DNA of 64,000 nucleotides from an uncultured Vampirovibrio sp. Lineage in GTDB: Bacteria > Cyanobacteriota > Vampirovibrionia > Gastranaerophilales > Gastranaerophilaceae. Under the pieces are notes generated by a model, which did not search any database, was not told the origin of the DNA, and was given only the letters and a program-made list of their open reading frames with translations. The position numbers and the translations under genes are program-made. Of this stretch, positions 57,260 through 64,000 are shown one piece after another. Position 1 is the stretch's first letter. Each line of letters begins with the position of its first letter. The stretch covers positions 62,001 through 126,000 of the forward strand of contig CAJTNR010000001.1 of assembly GCA_910577635.1 (NCBI GenBank), written 5' to 3'.

Positions 57260-58124
57260 ATAGAAGATTTTTTATATAGTTGTAATAATCGTTGTTTTTG
57301 TATTTGTCGCATAATTCAGTTAGTTTTTCTTTTGAAACAAAACCTTTATTGTAAGCGATTTCTTCAAGACAAGCAATTTTTATTCCCTGATTTTCTTCTA
57401 TTGTTTCAATGTATTGTCCTGCCCTAACCAAAGATTTAGGTGTTCCTGTATCCAGCCAGGAAAAACCGCGTCCTAAGAGTTCGACATTAAGTTTGTTTTT
57501 TTCAAGGTAAATCCTGTTTAAATCGGTTATTTCAAGCTCGTTTCTTGATGAAGGTTTTAAACTTTTAGCATATTCAATAACTGAGTTGTCGTAAAAATAT
57601 AATCCTGTAACTGCATAGTTAGATTTTGGTTTTTCTGGCTTTTCTTCAATTGAAACAGCTTTGTTGTTAAAAAGCTCAACAACTCCGAATCTTTGAGGAT
57701 CCCTAACGGGATAGGCAAAAATTGTTGCTTCTTTTTTTTGGACTGCATTTAAAGTTGCATTTGTAAGTTGTTTTGAAAACCCGGGGCCATAGAAAATATT
57801 ATCTCCAAGAATAAGTGCAACCGTATCGTTTTTGATAAAATCCTCTCCAAGTATAAAAGCCTGTGCAAGTCCCTCGGGCTTGGGCTGGATTGCGTATTTG
57901 AAGTTAACTCCGAATTGATCTCCTTTTCCTAACAATTTTTTATAATTATCAATATCCCAAGGAGTTGTTATGATTAAAATATCTTTAATTCCAGATAACA
58001 TAAGAACTGAAATCGGATAGTATACCATTGGTTTATCATAGATTGGCAAAAGCTGCTTGGAAACTGAAATTGTGCTTGGATAAAGCCTTGATCCCGAGCC
58101 TCCTGCTAATACAATTCCTTTCAT
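57258..58124 (-). CDS. rfbA: Glucose-1-phosphate thymidylyltransferase RfbA, 288 aa
   Basis: First enzyme of dTDP-L-rhamnose synthesis. LAGGSGSRLYPSTISVSKQL is the nucleotide-binding signature; IYDKPMVYYPISVLMLSGI, ALILGDNIFYGPGF, SIEEKPEKPKSNYAVTGLYF and SWLDTGTP follow. Normal length. Last gene of rfbC-B-D-A; it overlaps rfbD by 4 bp. Confidence 0.96.
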   Translation of the reverse strand: MKGIVLAGGSGSRLYPSTISVSKQLLPIYDKPMVYYPISVLMLSGIKDILIITTPWDIDNYKKLLGKGDQFGVNFKYAIQPKPEGLAQAFILGEDFIKNDTVALILGDNIFYGPGFSKQLTNATLNAVQKKEATIFAYPVRDPQRFGVVELFNNKAVSIEEKPEKPKSNYAVTGLYFYDNSVIEYAKSLKPSSRNELEITDLNRIYLEKNKLNVELLGRGFSWLDTGTPKSLVRAGQYIETIEENQGIKIACLEEIAYNKGFVSKEKLTELCDKYKNNDYYNYIKNLL

Positions 58125-58945
58125 TGAAGCTCCTTTCTAAGTTTAAGGTAATCTTTTAGCGCTTCAATCCAGGGACGGGCAATATTGTCATTATCTAAAA
58201 CGCTATAGGAGGGTCTTTTTGCAGCTTGTTTAAATTCACTAGAAGTGCAGGGGGTTAAGTTTACATTTAAGTTTTCAATATCAAAAATTGCTTTTGCAAA
58301 CTCATACCAGGTTGTAGAATTAGATCCGCAAATATGATATATTCCATAAGGCTTATTGAGAAGTTTCAATATTCCTCTTATGAGTTCAACTGTCCAGGTG
58401 GGACAGCCTTTTTGGTCGTTTACAACTTTAAGTTCGGGTTTGGATGCTAAACTTATCATGGTTTCAACAAAGTTTTTCCCGTACAATCCGTACAACCAGC
58501 TAGTCCTTGCGATATAGTACTTTTTGCAGTACTCTTGAACAATGTTTTCACCTTCTAGTTTAGTTTTCCCATAAACATTAATTGGATTGGGTTTATCGCT
58601 TGTTAAGTAAGGAGTGTTTTTAGTCCCGTCAAAAACATAGTCAGTTGATATATAAACTAAAGTTGAATCTGTGTTTTTTGCACCTATGGCTATATTTTTA
58701 GTTCCAATAGCATTAATTAAATGAGCTTTTTTTTCATCATTTTCTGCTTTATCAACATTTGTATAAGCAGCGCAATGGATGATTAAATCGGGTCTTATTT
58801 TTTCAATTTTTTCAATTACTTCTTGTTCGTTTGTAATATCAAGATTATCAATATCTGTTTTTATAACAAAACAACCTGATTCTTCTAAGATTGGGCATAA
58901 ATCCTGCCCTAACATTCCATTTGCGCCTGTTACTAAAACTTTCAT
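58121..58945 (-). CDS. rfbD: dTDP-4-dehydrorhamnose reductase RfbD, 274 aa
   Basis: NADPH-dependent reductase, last step of the pathway. Rossmann motif VTGANGMLGQDLCPIL, AAYTNVDKAE, STDYVFDGTKNTPY, active-site YGKTKLEGE and RTSWLYG. Normal length. Overlaps rfbB by one base. Confidence 0.96.
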   Translation of the reverse strand: MKVLVTGANGMLGQDLCPILEESGCFVIKTDIDNLDITNEQEVIEKIEKIRPDLIIHCAAYTNVDKAENDEKKAHLINAIGTKNIAIGAKNTDSTLVYISTDYVFDGTKNTPYLTSDKPNPINVYGKTKLEGENIVQEYCKKYYIARTSWLYGLYGKNFVETMISLASKPELKVVNDQKGCPTWTVELIRGILKLLNKPYGIYHICGSNSTTWYEFAKAIFDIENLNVNLTPCTSSEFKQAAKRPSYSVLDNDNIARPWIEALKDYLKLRKELQ

Positions 58946-59925
58946 TATGCAAGACTCTCTTTCTTACTTTCAATTGATTCAATCCATTCTTTGTTGGATA
59001 AATACCACTCAATTGTAAGCTTAATACCTTCTTCGAATGTTACAGAAGGCTTCCAGCCTAATTCTTTTGTAATTTTGTCATTAGAAATAGCGTACCTTCT
59101 GTCATGACCTAATCTATCATTAACAAACTCAATGCTGGATTCGGTTTTATTCATAGCATTAAGAATCAATTTTGTAATTTCTAAGTTAGTTTTTTCGTTA
59201 TGACCTCCGATGTTATAAATTTCTCCGATTTTTCCTTTATGAAGGACTGTATCAATTGCCCCGCAATGGTCATAAACATACAGCCAGTCTCTAACGTTTA
59301 ATCCATCCCCATACACGGGAACTTTTTCGTTTTTTAGGAGTTTTGAAATAAAAAACGGAATCAATTTTTCAGGATATTGATAAGGACCATAATTGTTAGA
59401 GCATCGAGTGTTTAAAACAGGTAATCCATAAGTTTTAAAGTAAGCTTTGACTAATAAATCAGCGCTTGCCTTAGAGGCTGAATAAGGACTGTTGGGACTT
59501 AGGGGAGTGGATTCTAAAAAATATCCTGTTTTTCCTAAGGAGCCATAGACTTCATCAGTTGAAACCTGCAGAAATTTTTCAATATTATTTTTTAATGCAG
59601 CTTGAAGAAGGTTTAAGGTTCCTTGAACATTAGTTTCAATAAAAATTTCAGGATTGAGAATCGAGTTATCAACATGGGATTCAGCAGCAAAGTTAATAAT
59701 CCAATTAACATCTTTTGTAATATCTAAAACAAGGTTTTTATCGCAAATATTGCCTTTAACAAAACTATAGTTAGGATTATTTTTAATATCATTCAAATTT
59801 TCAATATTTCCTGCATAAGTCAAACAATCAAGATTGATAATTTGATAATCAGGGTGTTTTTGAAGCATATGTCTGATAAAACAAGACCCTATAAACCCGG
59901 CTCCTCCACTAACTAATAGTTTCAT
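58945..59925 (-). CDS. rfbB: dTDP-glucose 4,6-dehydratase RfbB, 326 aa
   Basis: Short-chain dehydrogenase-type dehydratase. Rossmann GGAGFIGSCFIRHML, FAAESHVDNSI, VSTDEVYGSLG, active-site PYSASKASADLL, NNYGPYQYPEKLIP and RDWLYVYDHC. Full length. Ribosome sites are weak; it lies 2 bp after rfbC. Confidence 0.96.
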   Translation of the reverse strand: MKLLVSGGAGFIGSCFIRHMLQKHPDYQIINLDCLTYAGNIENLNDIKNNPNYSFVKGNICDKNLVLDITKDVNWIINFAAESHVDNSILNPEIFIETNVQGTLNLLQAALKNNIEKFLQVSTDEVYGSLGKTGYFLESTPLSPNSPYSASKASADLLVKAYFKTYGLPVLNTRCSNNYGPYQYPEKLIPFFISKLLKNEKVPVYGDGLNVRDWLYVYDHCGAIDTVLHKGKIGEIYNIGGHNEKTNLEITKLILNAMNKTESSIEFVNDRLGHDRRYAISNDKITKELGWKPSVTFEEGIKLTIEWYLSNKEWIESIESKKESLA

Positions 59926-59927
59926 AC

Positions 59928-60485
59928 TTAAACTAGCTCCTTATGATTAATTTCACTTAATTGCGGCTGATTCTTATCTTTATCCGATAGAATAGGTTCA
60001 AAATCTATTCCCCAGTCAATATTAAGTTCTTTATCTGACCAAAGAATTCCCCTGTCAGCATTTGGGTTGTATTCTCCTGAGGCTTTGTATAATAATTCAG
60101 CACAATTCGATAAAACAACAAACCCGTGTGCAAATCCTTTAGGAATATAGAGCATATAATGATTATCCTCTGATAATTCAACTCTTATATACTTTTTATA
60201 AGTTTTTGATTCAGGCCTTATATCGACCGCTACATCAAAAATTCTTCCCTTGGAGCATCTTACAAGTTTTGCCTGCTCATAGGGTTTAATCTGGTAGTGC
60301 AAGCCTCTTAAAACTTTCCCTGTTGACTTTGAATGGTTGTCTTGGTTGAATTCAAGTTCAATTCCGTTATTATAAAAATCAGATTTTTTATAGCTTTCTA
60401 AAAAAAAGCCTCTATTGTCCCCAAAAACTTTTGGTTTTACAAGAACAACACCTTCAAGTTCCAGCTTTTCAAATTCAAATGGCAT
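59928..60485 (-). CDS. rfbC: dTDP-4-dehydrorhamnose 3,5-epimerase RfbC, 185 aa
   Basis: Cupin-fold epimerase. VVLVKPKVFGDNRGFFLESY, FNQDNHSKSTGKVLRGLHYQ with the catalytic His, KGFAHGFVVLS and NPNADRGILWSD. First gene of the cluster, with AAAGGAG before the ATG and a good extended -10 upstream. Confidence 0.96.
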   Translation of the reverse strand: MPFEFEKLELEGVVLVKPKVFGDNRGFFLESYKKSDFYNNGIELEFNQDNHSKSTGKVLRGLHYQIKPYEQAKLVRCSKGRIFDVAVDIRPESKTYKKYIRVELSEDNHYMLYIPKGFAHGFVVLSNCAELLYKASGEYNPNADRGILWSDKELNIDWGIDFEPILSDKDKNQPQLSEINHKELV

Positions 60486-60503
60486 ATTGACTCCTTTTAA
60501 TCA

Positions 60504-60512
60504 ATTATAGCA
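60504..60512 (-). promoter_or_regulatory. Extended -10 promoter of rfbCBDA
   Basis: TGC followed by TATAAT on the minus strand, about 20 nt before the rfbC ATG (60485), in the 69-bp gap after the preceding glycosyltransferase gene. Confidence 0.6.
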
Positions 60513-60554
60513 AAAAGAAGTTTGTTTTATAACAATTTAATAAATTTTGTTAAT

Positions 60555-61394
60555 TTATTTCCAATTCTCATTGCTGCCTACAATTGTAACTTGCTGATTG
60601 TATTGACTCAACCAAAAAGCAAGCTCGCAAAAGGTTGAACCGTTAGAGTAAATTGCACTTTTAGCGTTTTTTAGAATGTATAAATCAGATAGAGCATCAA
60701 TCATACTTTTGTAGTTTTTATTCTCAAGTTCAACAATTCTATTCGGGTATCTTTGTTTTATAGTATTTGAAATTTCTTTATTCATAGCACAAAGGAAAAT
60801 TTGTTTATTATTATCAAGTTTATCAATTTCTCTATAAAAAAGCTCTATTTTTTCGTTTCTGCCATATTCTCCCCAATCAGGAGCGTTTCTTATTTGAAGG
60901 GCGCAAAAATCAGAATCCAAATTAGCTGAACCTATCCTTTCGAGCACTTTTTCAGCTGGTTTTAAAAGTTCAAATGGCTTTTTGTATTCCTTTAGTACTT
61001 CAATTGGAATTGAATTGTATAATAAAGCAAGAGATTGCCCGTTTAGTTTTTTATAAGCGCAGCTGGGGTAATAAATGGTTATTTCATTCTTTGAATTTTT
61101 GAAGCTGTTATAACATTTACTATCGTTGTATTCGTTAATTTTAATATCAAAACAAGGGTTGAATAAATCGAAAAACTTAGCGCTTACCCAGGTTCTATCC
61201 TCCCAATAAAAGTTAATTTCAATTGGATTAAAGTAGTTAATTGCATTCATTAGCGCAAAAATTCTGTTGCCAATTCCGGTTTTTGGGTCGAATATCAGAT
61301 TAACCCTTTCTTTTTTTTGAGGGGTAATTTTTTTTTGAATTTTTATCCCTAAGAATTTGTATATTCTATGCCAGTTTTGATAATCCTTTATCAT
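60555..61394 (-). CDS. Putative fucosyltransferase-like glycosyltransferase, 279 aa
   Basis: Resembles the O-fucosyltransferase/NodZ superfamily: PKTGIGNRIFALMNAINYF near residue 37, FYWEDRTWVSAKFFDLF, a strand ending CALQIRNAPDWGEYGR (in the place of the HxRRGD loop) and SAIYSNGSTFCELAFWLS near the end. The usual His-x-Arg-Arg is replaced by QIRNA, so catalytic residues are not certain. It sits in a polysaccharide gene cluster, consistent with adding a deoxy-sugar. Overlaps the upstream GT2 gene by 4 bp. Confidence 0.55.
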   Translation of the reverse strand: MIKDYQNWHRIYKFLGIKIQKKITPQKKERVNLIFDPKTGIGNRIFALMNAINYFNPIEINFYWEDRTWVSAKFFDLFNPCFDIKINEYNDSKCYNSFKNSKNEITIYYPSCAYKKLNGQSLALLYNSIPIEVLKEYKKPFELLKPAEKVLERIGSANLDSDFCALQIRNAPDWGEYGRNEKIELFYREIDKLDNNKQIFLCAMNKEISNTIKQRYPNRIVELENKNYKSMIDALSDLYILKNAKSAIYSNGSTFCELAFWLSQYNQQVTIVGSNENWK

Positions 61395-62182
61395 TTGTCG
61401 AAACTTCCAATAATATATTTTTTAATATCATTAATTAAATTTGTTCTTTTATTTTCCCACAAAAACTTTGCAAGAGGGTGTTTTTTAAGGAAATATTCTC
61501 TGTTTCTTTTGGGAATTGATTTATCAATGAATCTGCTTGTTGTTGAGTGGTTGTGAAATACGAAAGATTGATTGGAGATTGCTAAACTATAGCCTTTATA
61601 CATTGCTCGAAAACAATAGTCATTGTCTTCATAAAAAGCAGGGGTAAAATTTTCATCCAAAAACCCTATTGTATCAACCACCTGTTTTTTAATAAAAACA
61701 CAGCAGAATAAGGGTTCTGTTGAATATTTTATCTTGTTTTTAAATTTTTTTAAGTAAACAGGATACTTTTTTAAATAATTGTCTTTTGTAATTGACTTGC
61801 TTTTTTGGATTCTTGGTGAAACCATACCAAGAGTTTGGTCTTCACTAAAGGCTTCAAGAGTTTTTTCAATCCAATTGGGAGTGAATAGAATATCGTTGTT
61901 TAATAAACCGATAAATTCGTAGTTTTTATTCTTAATTACACTTAAACCTTGATTGTTGCCTTTGGAAAAACCAAGATTTTGTTTGTTTGTTATAATTTTA
62001 ATATTTGAATGGTTTTTTTGAAAGTCCGCTATAAATTGGGCTGTTTTATCGCTTGATCCGTTGTCAACTAGTATTAAATCGAAAATATCTTCTTTACTAT
62101 ATTTATACAAAGACTCCAAATAAGGCTTTGTAGCTTCTTCAAGTTTGTTGTATAACAAGGTAATTATTGCAATTTTTTTCAT
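61391..62182 (-). CDS. Family 2 glycosyltransferase, rhamnosyltransferase-like, 263 aa
   Basis: GT-A fold: IAIITLLYNKLEEATKPYLESL, LILVDNGSSDKTAQFI, NLGFSKGNNQGL, FIGLLNNDILFTPNWI (DxD-type in NNDI) and PAFYEDNDYCFRAMYKGY. This pattern is common in rhamnosyl- and galactofuranosyltransferases, in keeping with rfb genes downstream; specificity is inferred. AAAGGAAAG ribosome site. Confidence 0.88.
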   Translation of the reverse strand: MKKIAIITLLYNKLEEATKPYLESLYKYSKEDIFDLILVDNGSSDKTAQFIADFQKNHSNIKIITNKQNLGFSKGNNQGLSVIKNKNYEFIGLLNNDILFTPNWIEKTLEAFSEDQTLGMVSPRIQKSKSITKDNYLKKYPVYLKKFKNKIKYSTEPLFCCVFIKKQVVDTIGFLDENFTPAFYEDNDYCFRAMYKGYSLAISNQSFVFHNHSTTSRFIDKSIPKRNREYFLKKHPLAKFLWENKRTNLINDIKKYIIGSFDK

Positions 62183-62196
62183 TTATCTTTCCTTTG

Positions 62197-63084
62197 TTAA
62201 TATCTAGCGAATAATTTTTTTCGAATATCTCGAAAAGTGTATTTCTGAAGGACTTTAGGCAGGCTGTTAATAGTTTTTTGATAATAAGAAGGAACTTTTT
62301 TTCTTCTCCAGGGTTTGCCTAAAAAACCTGCGTAGTGGATAATTACAGGGTCTTTTTTTGCCTGTTCGATTTCTTGTTTTGTATATACATCTTTTAAAAA
62401 CTCATACTCAGGAGCTTTTTTGTAATCATTAAGTTCATAAATGCTTTCTAAAACGCAATATTCAAAAGGAATCGGGGCGATATCAGGACAAGTTATATTA
62501 ATTAAATCCAAATCGAAAAACTTAAGTTCTTCTTTATAAATATGAGCGTTTTTTATGAATTTTTCAAAATAGTTATCCTGTCTTAGTTTCTTGCAGTTTA
62601 GAATCAAGAATCCAGACCAAAAGATATAATCTTTTTTGTTTTCTTTGAAGTATTTGTGTCCTATAGTATTTTTTGTATTTTTTTCTGCCCGAACTGCCAT
62701 AAGTTCGTGATTTTCGATGTTTCGATTAAAAATATCTGATAAGTCTTTTTTAAAAAACACATCAACATCAGAATATATTACTTTATCATAATTCCTTAAA
62801 ACCTCAGGGATTATAAGCCTGTAATAAACAATTTCACTCCAGGAGCCTTTGTTTTTTTTGACATTGTTAAAAATTTTAGGGTCAATATAGTGGAAGCTAA
62901 TATTATGAAGCGTTTTTTCAGCTAAGCTGGTCAAGTGCTTTTGATAATTAAGTTCAATATCGCTATGCAGGATATGAATATCATAAACTGCAGTTTCGGC
63001 ACTATTTATAAGACTCTTAATTGCAGCTGCAGCTCCCAAGATTATTCTTTTATCGAAGGTAAAAACTATTGGAATATTATTCAT
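62197..63084 (-). CDS. Family 8 glycosyltransferase, 295 aa
   Basis: Galactosyl/glucosyltransferase type (LgtC/RfaJ-like). IPIVFTFDKRIILGAAAAIKSL start, YYRLIIPEVL, YSDVDVFFKKDLSDIF with the DxD metal site, FWSGFLILNCKKLR, and IIHYAGFLGKPWRRKK, the family HxxG-KPW motif. Coupled to the upstream gene by an 8-bp overlap. Confidence 0.9.
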   Translation of the reverse strand: MNNIPIVFTFDKRIILGAAAAIKSLINSAETAVYDIHILHSDIELNYQKHLTSLAEKTLHNISFHYIDPKIFNNVKKNKGSWSEIVYYRLIIPEVLRNYDKVIYSDVDVFFKKDLSDIFNRNIENHELMAVRAEKNTKNTIGHKYFKENKKDYIFWSGFLILNCKKLRQDNYFEKFIKNAHIYKEELKFFDLDLINITCPDIAPIPFEYCVLESIYELNDYKKAPEYEFLKDVYTKQEIEQAKKDPVIIHYAGFLGKPWRRKKVPSYYQKTINSLPKVLQKYTFRDIRKKLFARY

Positions 63085-64000
63085 TAATAAGCCTTTTTAA
63101 ATTTTCTAATGATTCATTGTATATGCTTTGTTGCAATATTTTTAAATTATCCTGCATTTTTTTATAATCACAAGATGACATATTAATTGCTTTTATAAGA
63201 GCTTCGGGGTAGTTGTCGTCTTCTTTATAAAAAATTGCATTATTAGAATTGAACCCGTTAATTGGAGCAAAGCTTTCAGCTATAATACAGGGTTTTAAAA
63301 ATCCATAGACAAGCTGAAAATTCCCGCTTGTTCCTGTTGTGTTGTATCTAATGTGTTCAGGATCGTTAATATTGTAGGAAGTCAGCATAAAATCTGCTTT
63401 TTCAAGTTCGCTGTACATTCTATCAAAAGTCAGCCTTCCTTTAATATCAAAATATTGTTTAATTTCTTTTGGAATAGACTTTAAGTCCCCTTTCCCAACA
63501 ACAGTAATTCTAAAGTTTCTATAACCTTTGTTATGGAGTGTTTTTGCAGCTTCAACAATCATTTGGGAGTTTTTTTTGTTCGGTCTTATTGCTCCGATTG
63601 TAATAAAGTTTGTAATATCAGGGTTTTTAGGGGTAATTTTAACTTCTCCAAAGTAATGTGGATTAACAACTACTGATTTTGCGTTTTTATAGTTAATTTT
63701 TCTTAAAGTAATTAAATTCTCATTCCAAGAACCGTTATCCAGTGCAGGTTTTGACTCGTGTTCCACAAAAAGAAGCTTTTTTTTATTTGTGTTTGAACTA
63801 AAGGTATTATAAGCATTATTATAATGAATACTATCACAAATTTTTCCCACAGTTGTAACTAAAACCCCTTTTATGTTATCAAGGGAATTATTTTTGAAAT
63901 ACTGTTCAATTTCTTTTCGATTTAGCTTGCTGTAAGTTATATTCTCGTCTTTAAATCTTGAAAAAAGCCCTTCTTTATATCTTTTAGGATTAACTAACAC
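63077..64000 (-). CDS. Family 1/4 glycosyltransferase, N-terminus cut by window edge, at least 307 aa
   Basis: GT-B fold: a C-terminal Rossmann half with FITIGAIRPNKKNSQMIVEAA, RITVVGKGDLKSIP, GRLTFDRMYSELEKADFMLTS and TTGTSGNFQLVYGFLKPCI. The frame is open to the last base of the window, so the start lies beyond 64000; the apparent GTG at 63998-64000 may be internal. Presumably the first of the four glycosyltransferase genes seen here. Confidence 0.85.
   Translation of the reverse strand: MLVNPKRYKEGLFSRFKDENITYSKLNRKEIEQYFKNNSLDNIKGVLVTTVGKICDSIHYNNAYNTFSSNTNKKKLLFVEHESKPALDNGSWNENLITLRKINYKNAKSVVVNPHYFGEVKITPKNPDITNFITIGAIRPNKKNSQMIVEAAKTLHNKGYRNFRITVVGKGDLKSIPKEIKQYFDIKGRLTFDRMYSELEKADFMLTSYNINDPEHIRYNTTGTSGNFQLVYGFLKPCIIAESFAPINGFNSNNAIFYKEDDNYPEALIKAINMSSCDYKKMQDNLKILQQSIYNESLENLKRLINE

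Noticed and set aside
1..64000. CRISPR arrays, insertion sequences, integrases, prophage genes
   Set aside because: None seen: no regular repeats with spacers, no transposase or integrase motifs, and gene content is housekeeping throughout.
1..64000. tRNA or rRNA genes
   Set aside because: No intergenic gap shows a cloverleaf-like GC-rich segment or CCA end that I could support; most gaps are under 150 bp.

Overview
The window is AT-rich, gene-dense bacterial chromosome carrying about 55 protein genes. The cell type looks Gram-negative-like: a secretin, a two-partner-secretion exoprotein, dTDP-rhamnose synthesis and polysaccharide glycosyltransferases. Three features suggest a cyanobacterium-related, non-photosynthetic lineage of the Vampirovibrionia/Melainabacteria type (for example gut Gastranaerophilales): a Tic20-like membrane protein, many TPR proteins, and lineage-type hypothetical membrane proteins with an N-terminal ISFG motif. 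This placement is inference from gene content. No 16S rRNA, tRNA, CRISPR array, insertion sequence or phage was seen.

Layout. 1-3960: a large TPS-domain exoprotein gene and two hairpin terminators. 4004-6888 (-): an operon of HEAT-repeat protein, QueC, a DUF366-like protein and a SPOR-domain membrane protein. 7022-15214 (+): dnaG-rpoD, then gmk-coaBC-NIF3-like-aroC-aroK-aroB, packed with overlapping genes; aroB overlaps a convergent TPR gene by 86 bp. 16833-18957 (+): a 42-residue protein resembling the N-terminus of the next protein, followed by spmA-spmB-like genes. 18961-27174 (-): a long operon of a small Cys-rich protein, TPR, Tic20-like, FliO-like, NeuB-like, KdsC-like phosphatase, TPR, lysC, tilS and hpt. 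27219-30048 (+): gshB and an unknown membrane protein. 30045-33396 (-): hisG-mazG-GT39. 33510-35899 (+): an ArsB/NhaD-type transporter and ruvB. 35970-42633 (-): type IV pilus/type II secretion core. 42723-45923 (-): obg and its partner, then a DtxR-family regulator with a membrane protein. 46127-47788 (+): rpsB-tsf. 47841-51518 (-): two tandem calpain-like cysteine protease genes with YwqK/MORN-like repeats. 51612-57130: maf, an orphan OppD-type ATPase, a 2-hydroxyacyl-CoA dehydratase-like protein, rplJ-rplL with an attenuator-like leader, a small sigma factor and rph. 57258-64000 (-): rfbCBDA plus four glycosyltransferase genes, the last one cut by the window edge.

The most interesting items are: (1) the tandem bacterial calpain homologues, one with the Asn of the Cys-His-Asn triad changed to Asp; (2) a 50-bp palindrome made of two DtxR/IdeR-like boxes overlapping a near-consensus promoter of the DtxR-family gene; (3) a recurring arrangement in which a TATAAT-like -10 box ends 6-7 nt before the start codon, predicting leaderless mRNAs for at least five genes; (4) an orphan intrinsic terminator on the plus strand between two minus-strand genes, pointing to a small RNA; (5) Tic20-like and FliO-like genes side by side; (6) a 42-residue gene paralogous to the N-terminus of its neighbour. 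Several start codons differ from the longest ORF: GTG at 11806, 16977 and 44006; TTG at 16625, 25498 and 26952; internal ATG for hisG, hpt, rpsB and others.
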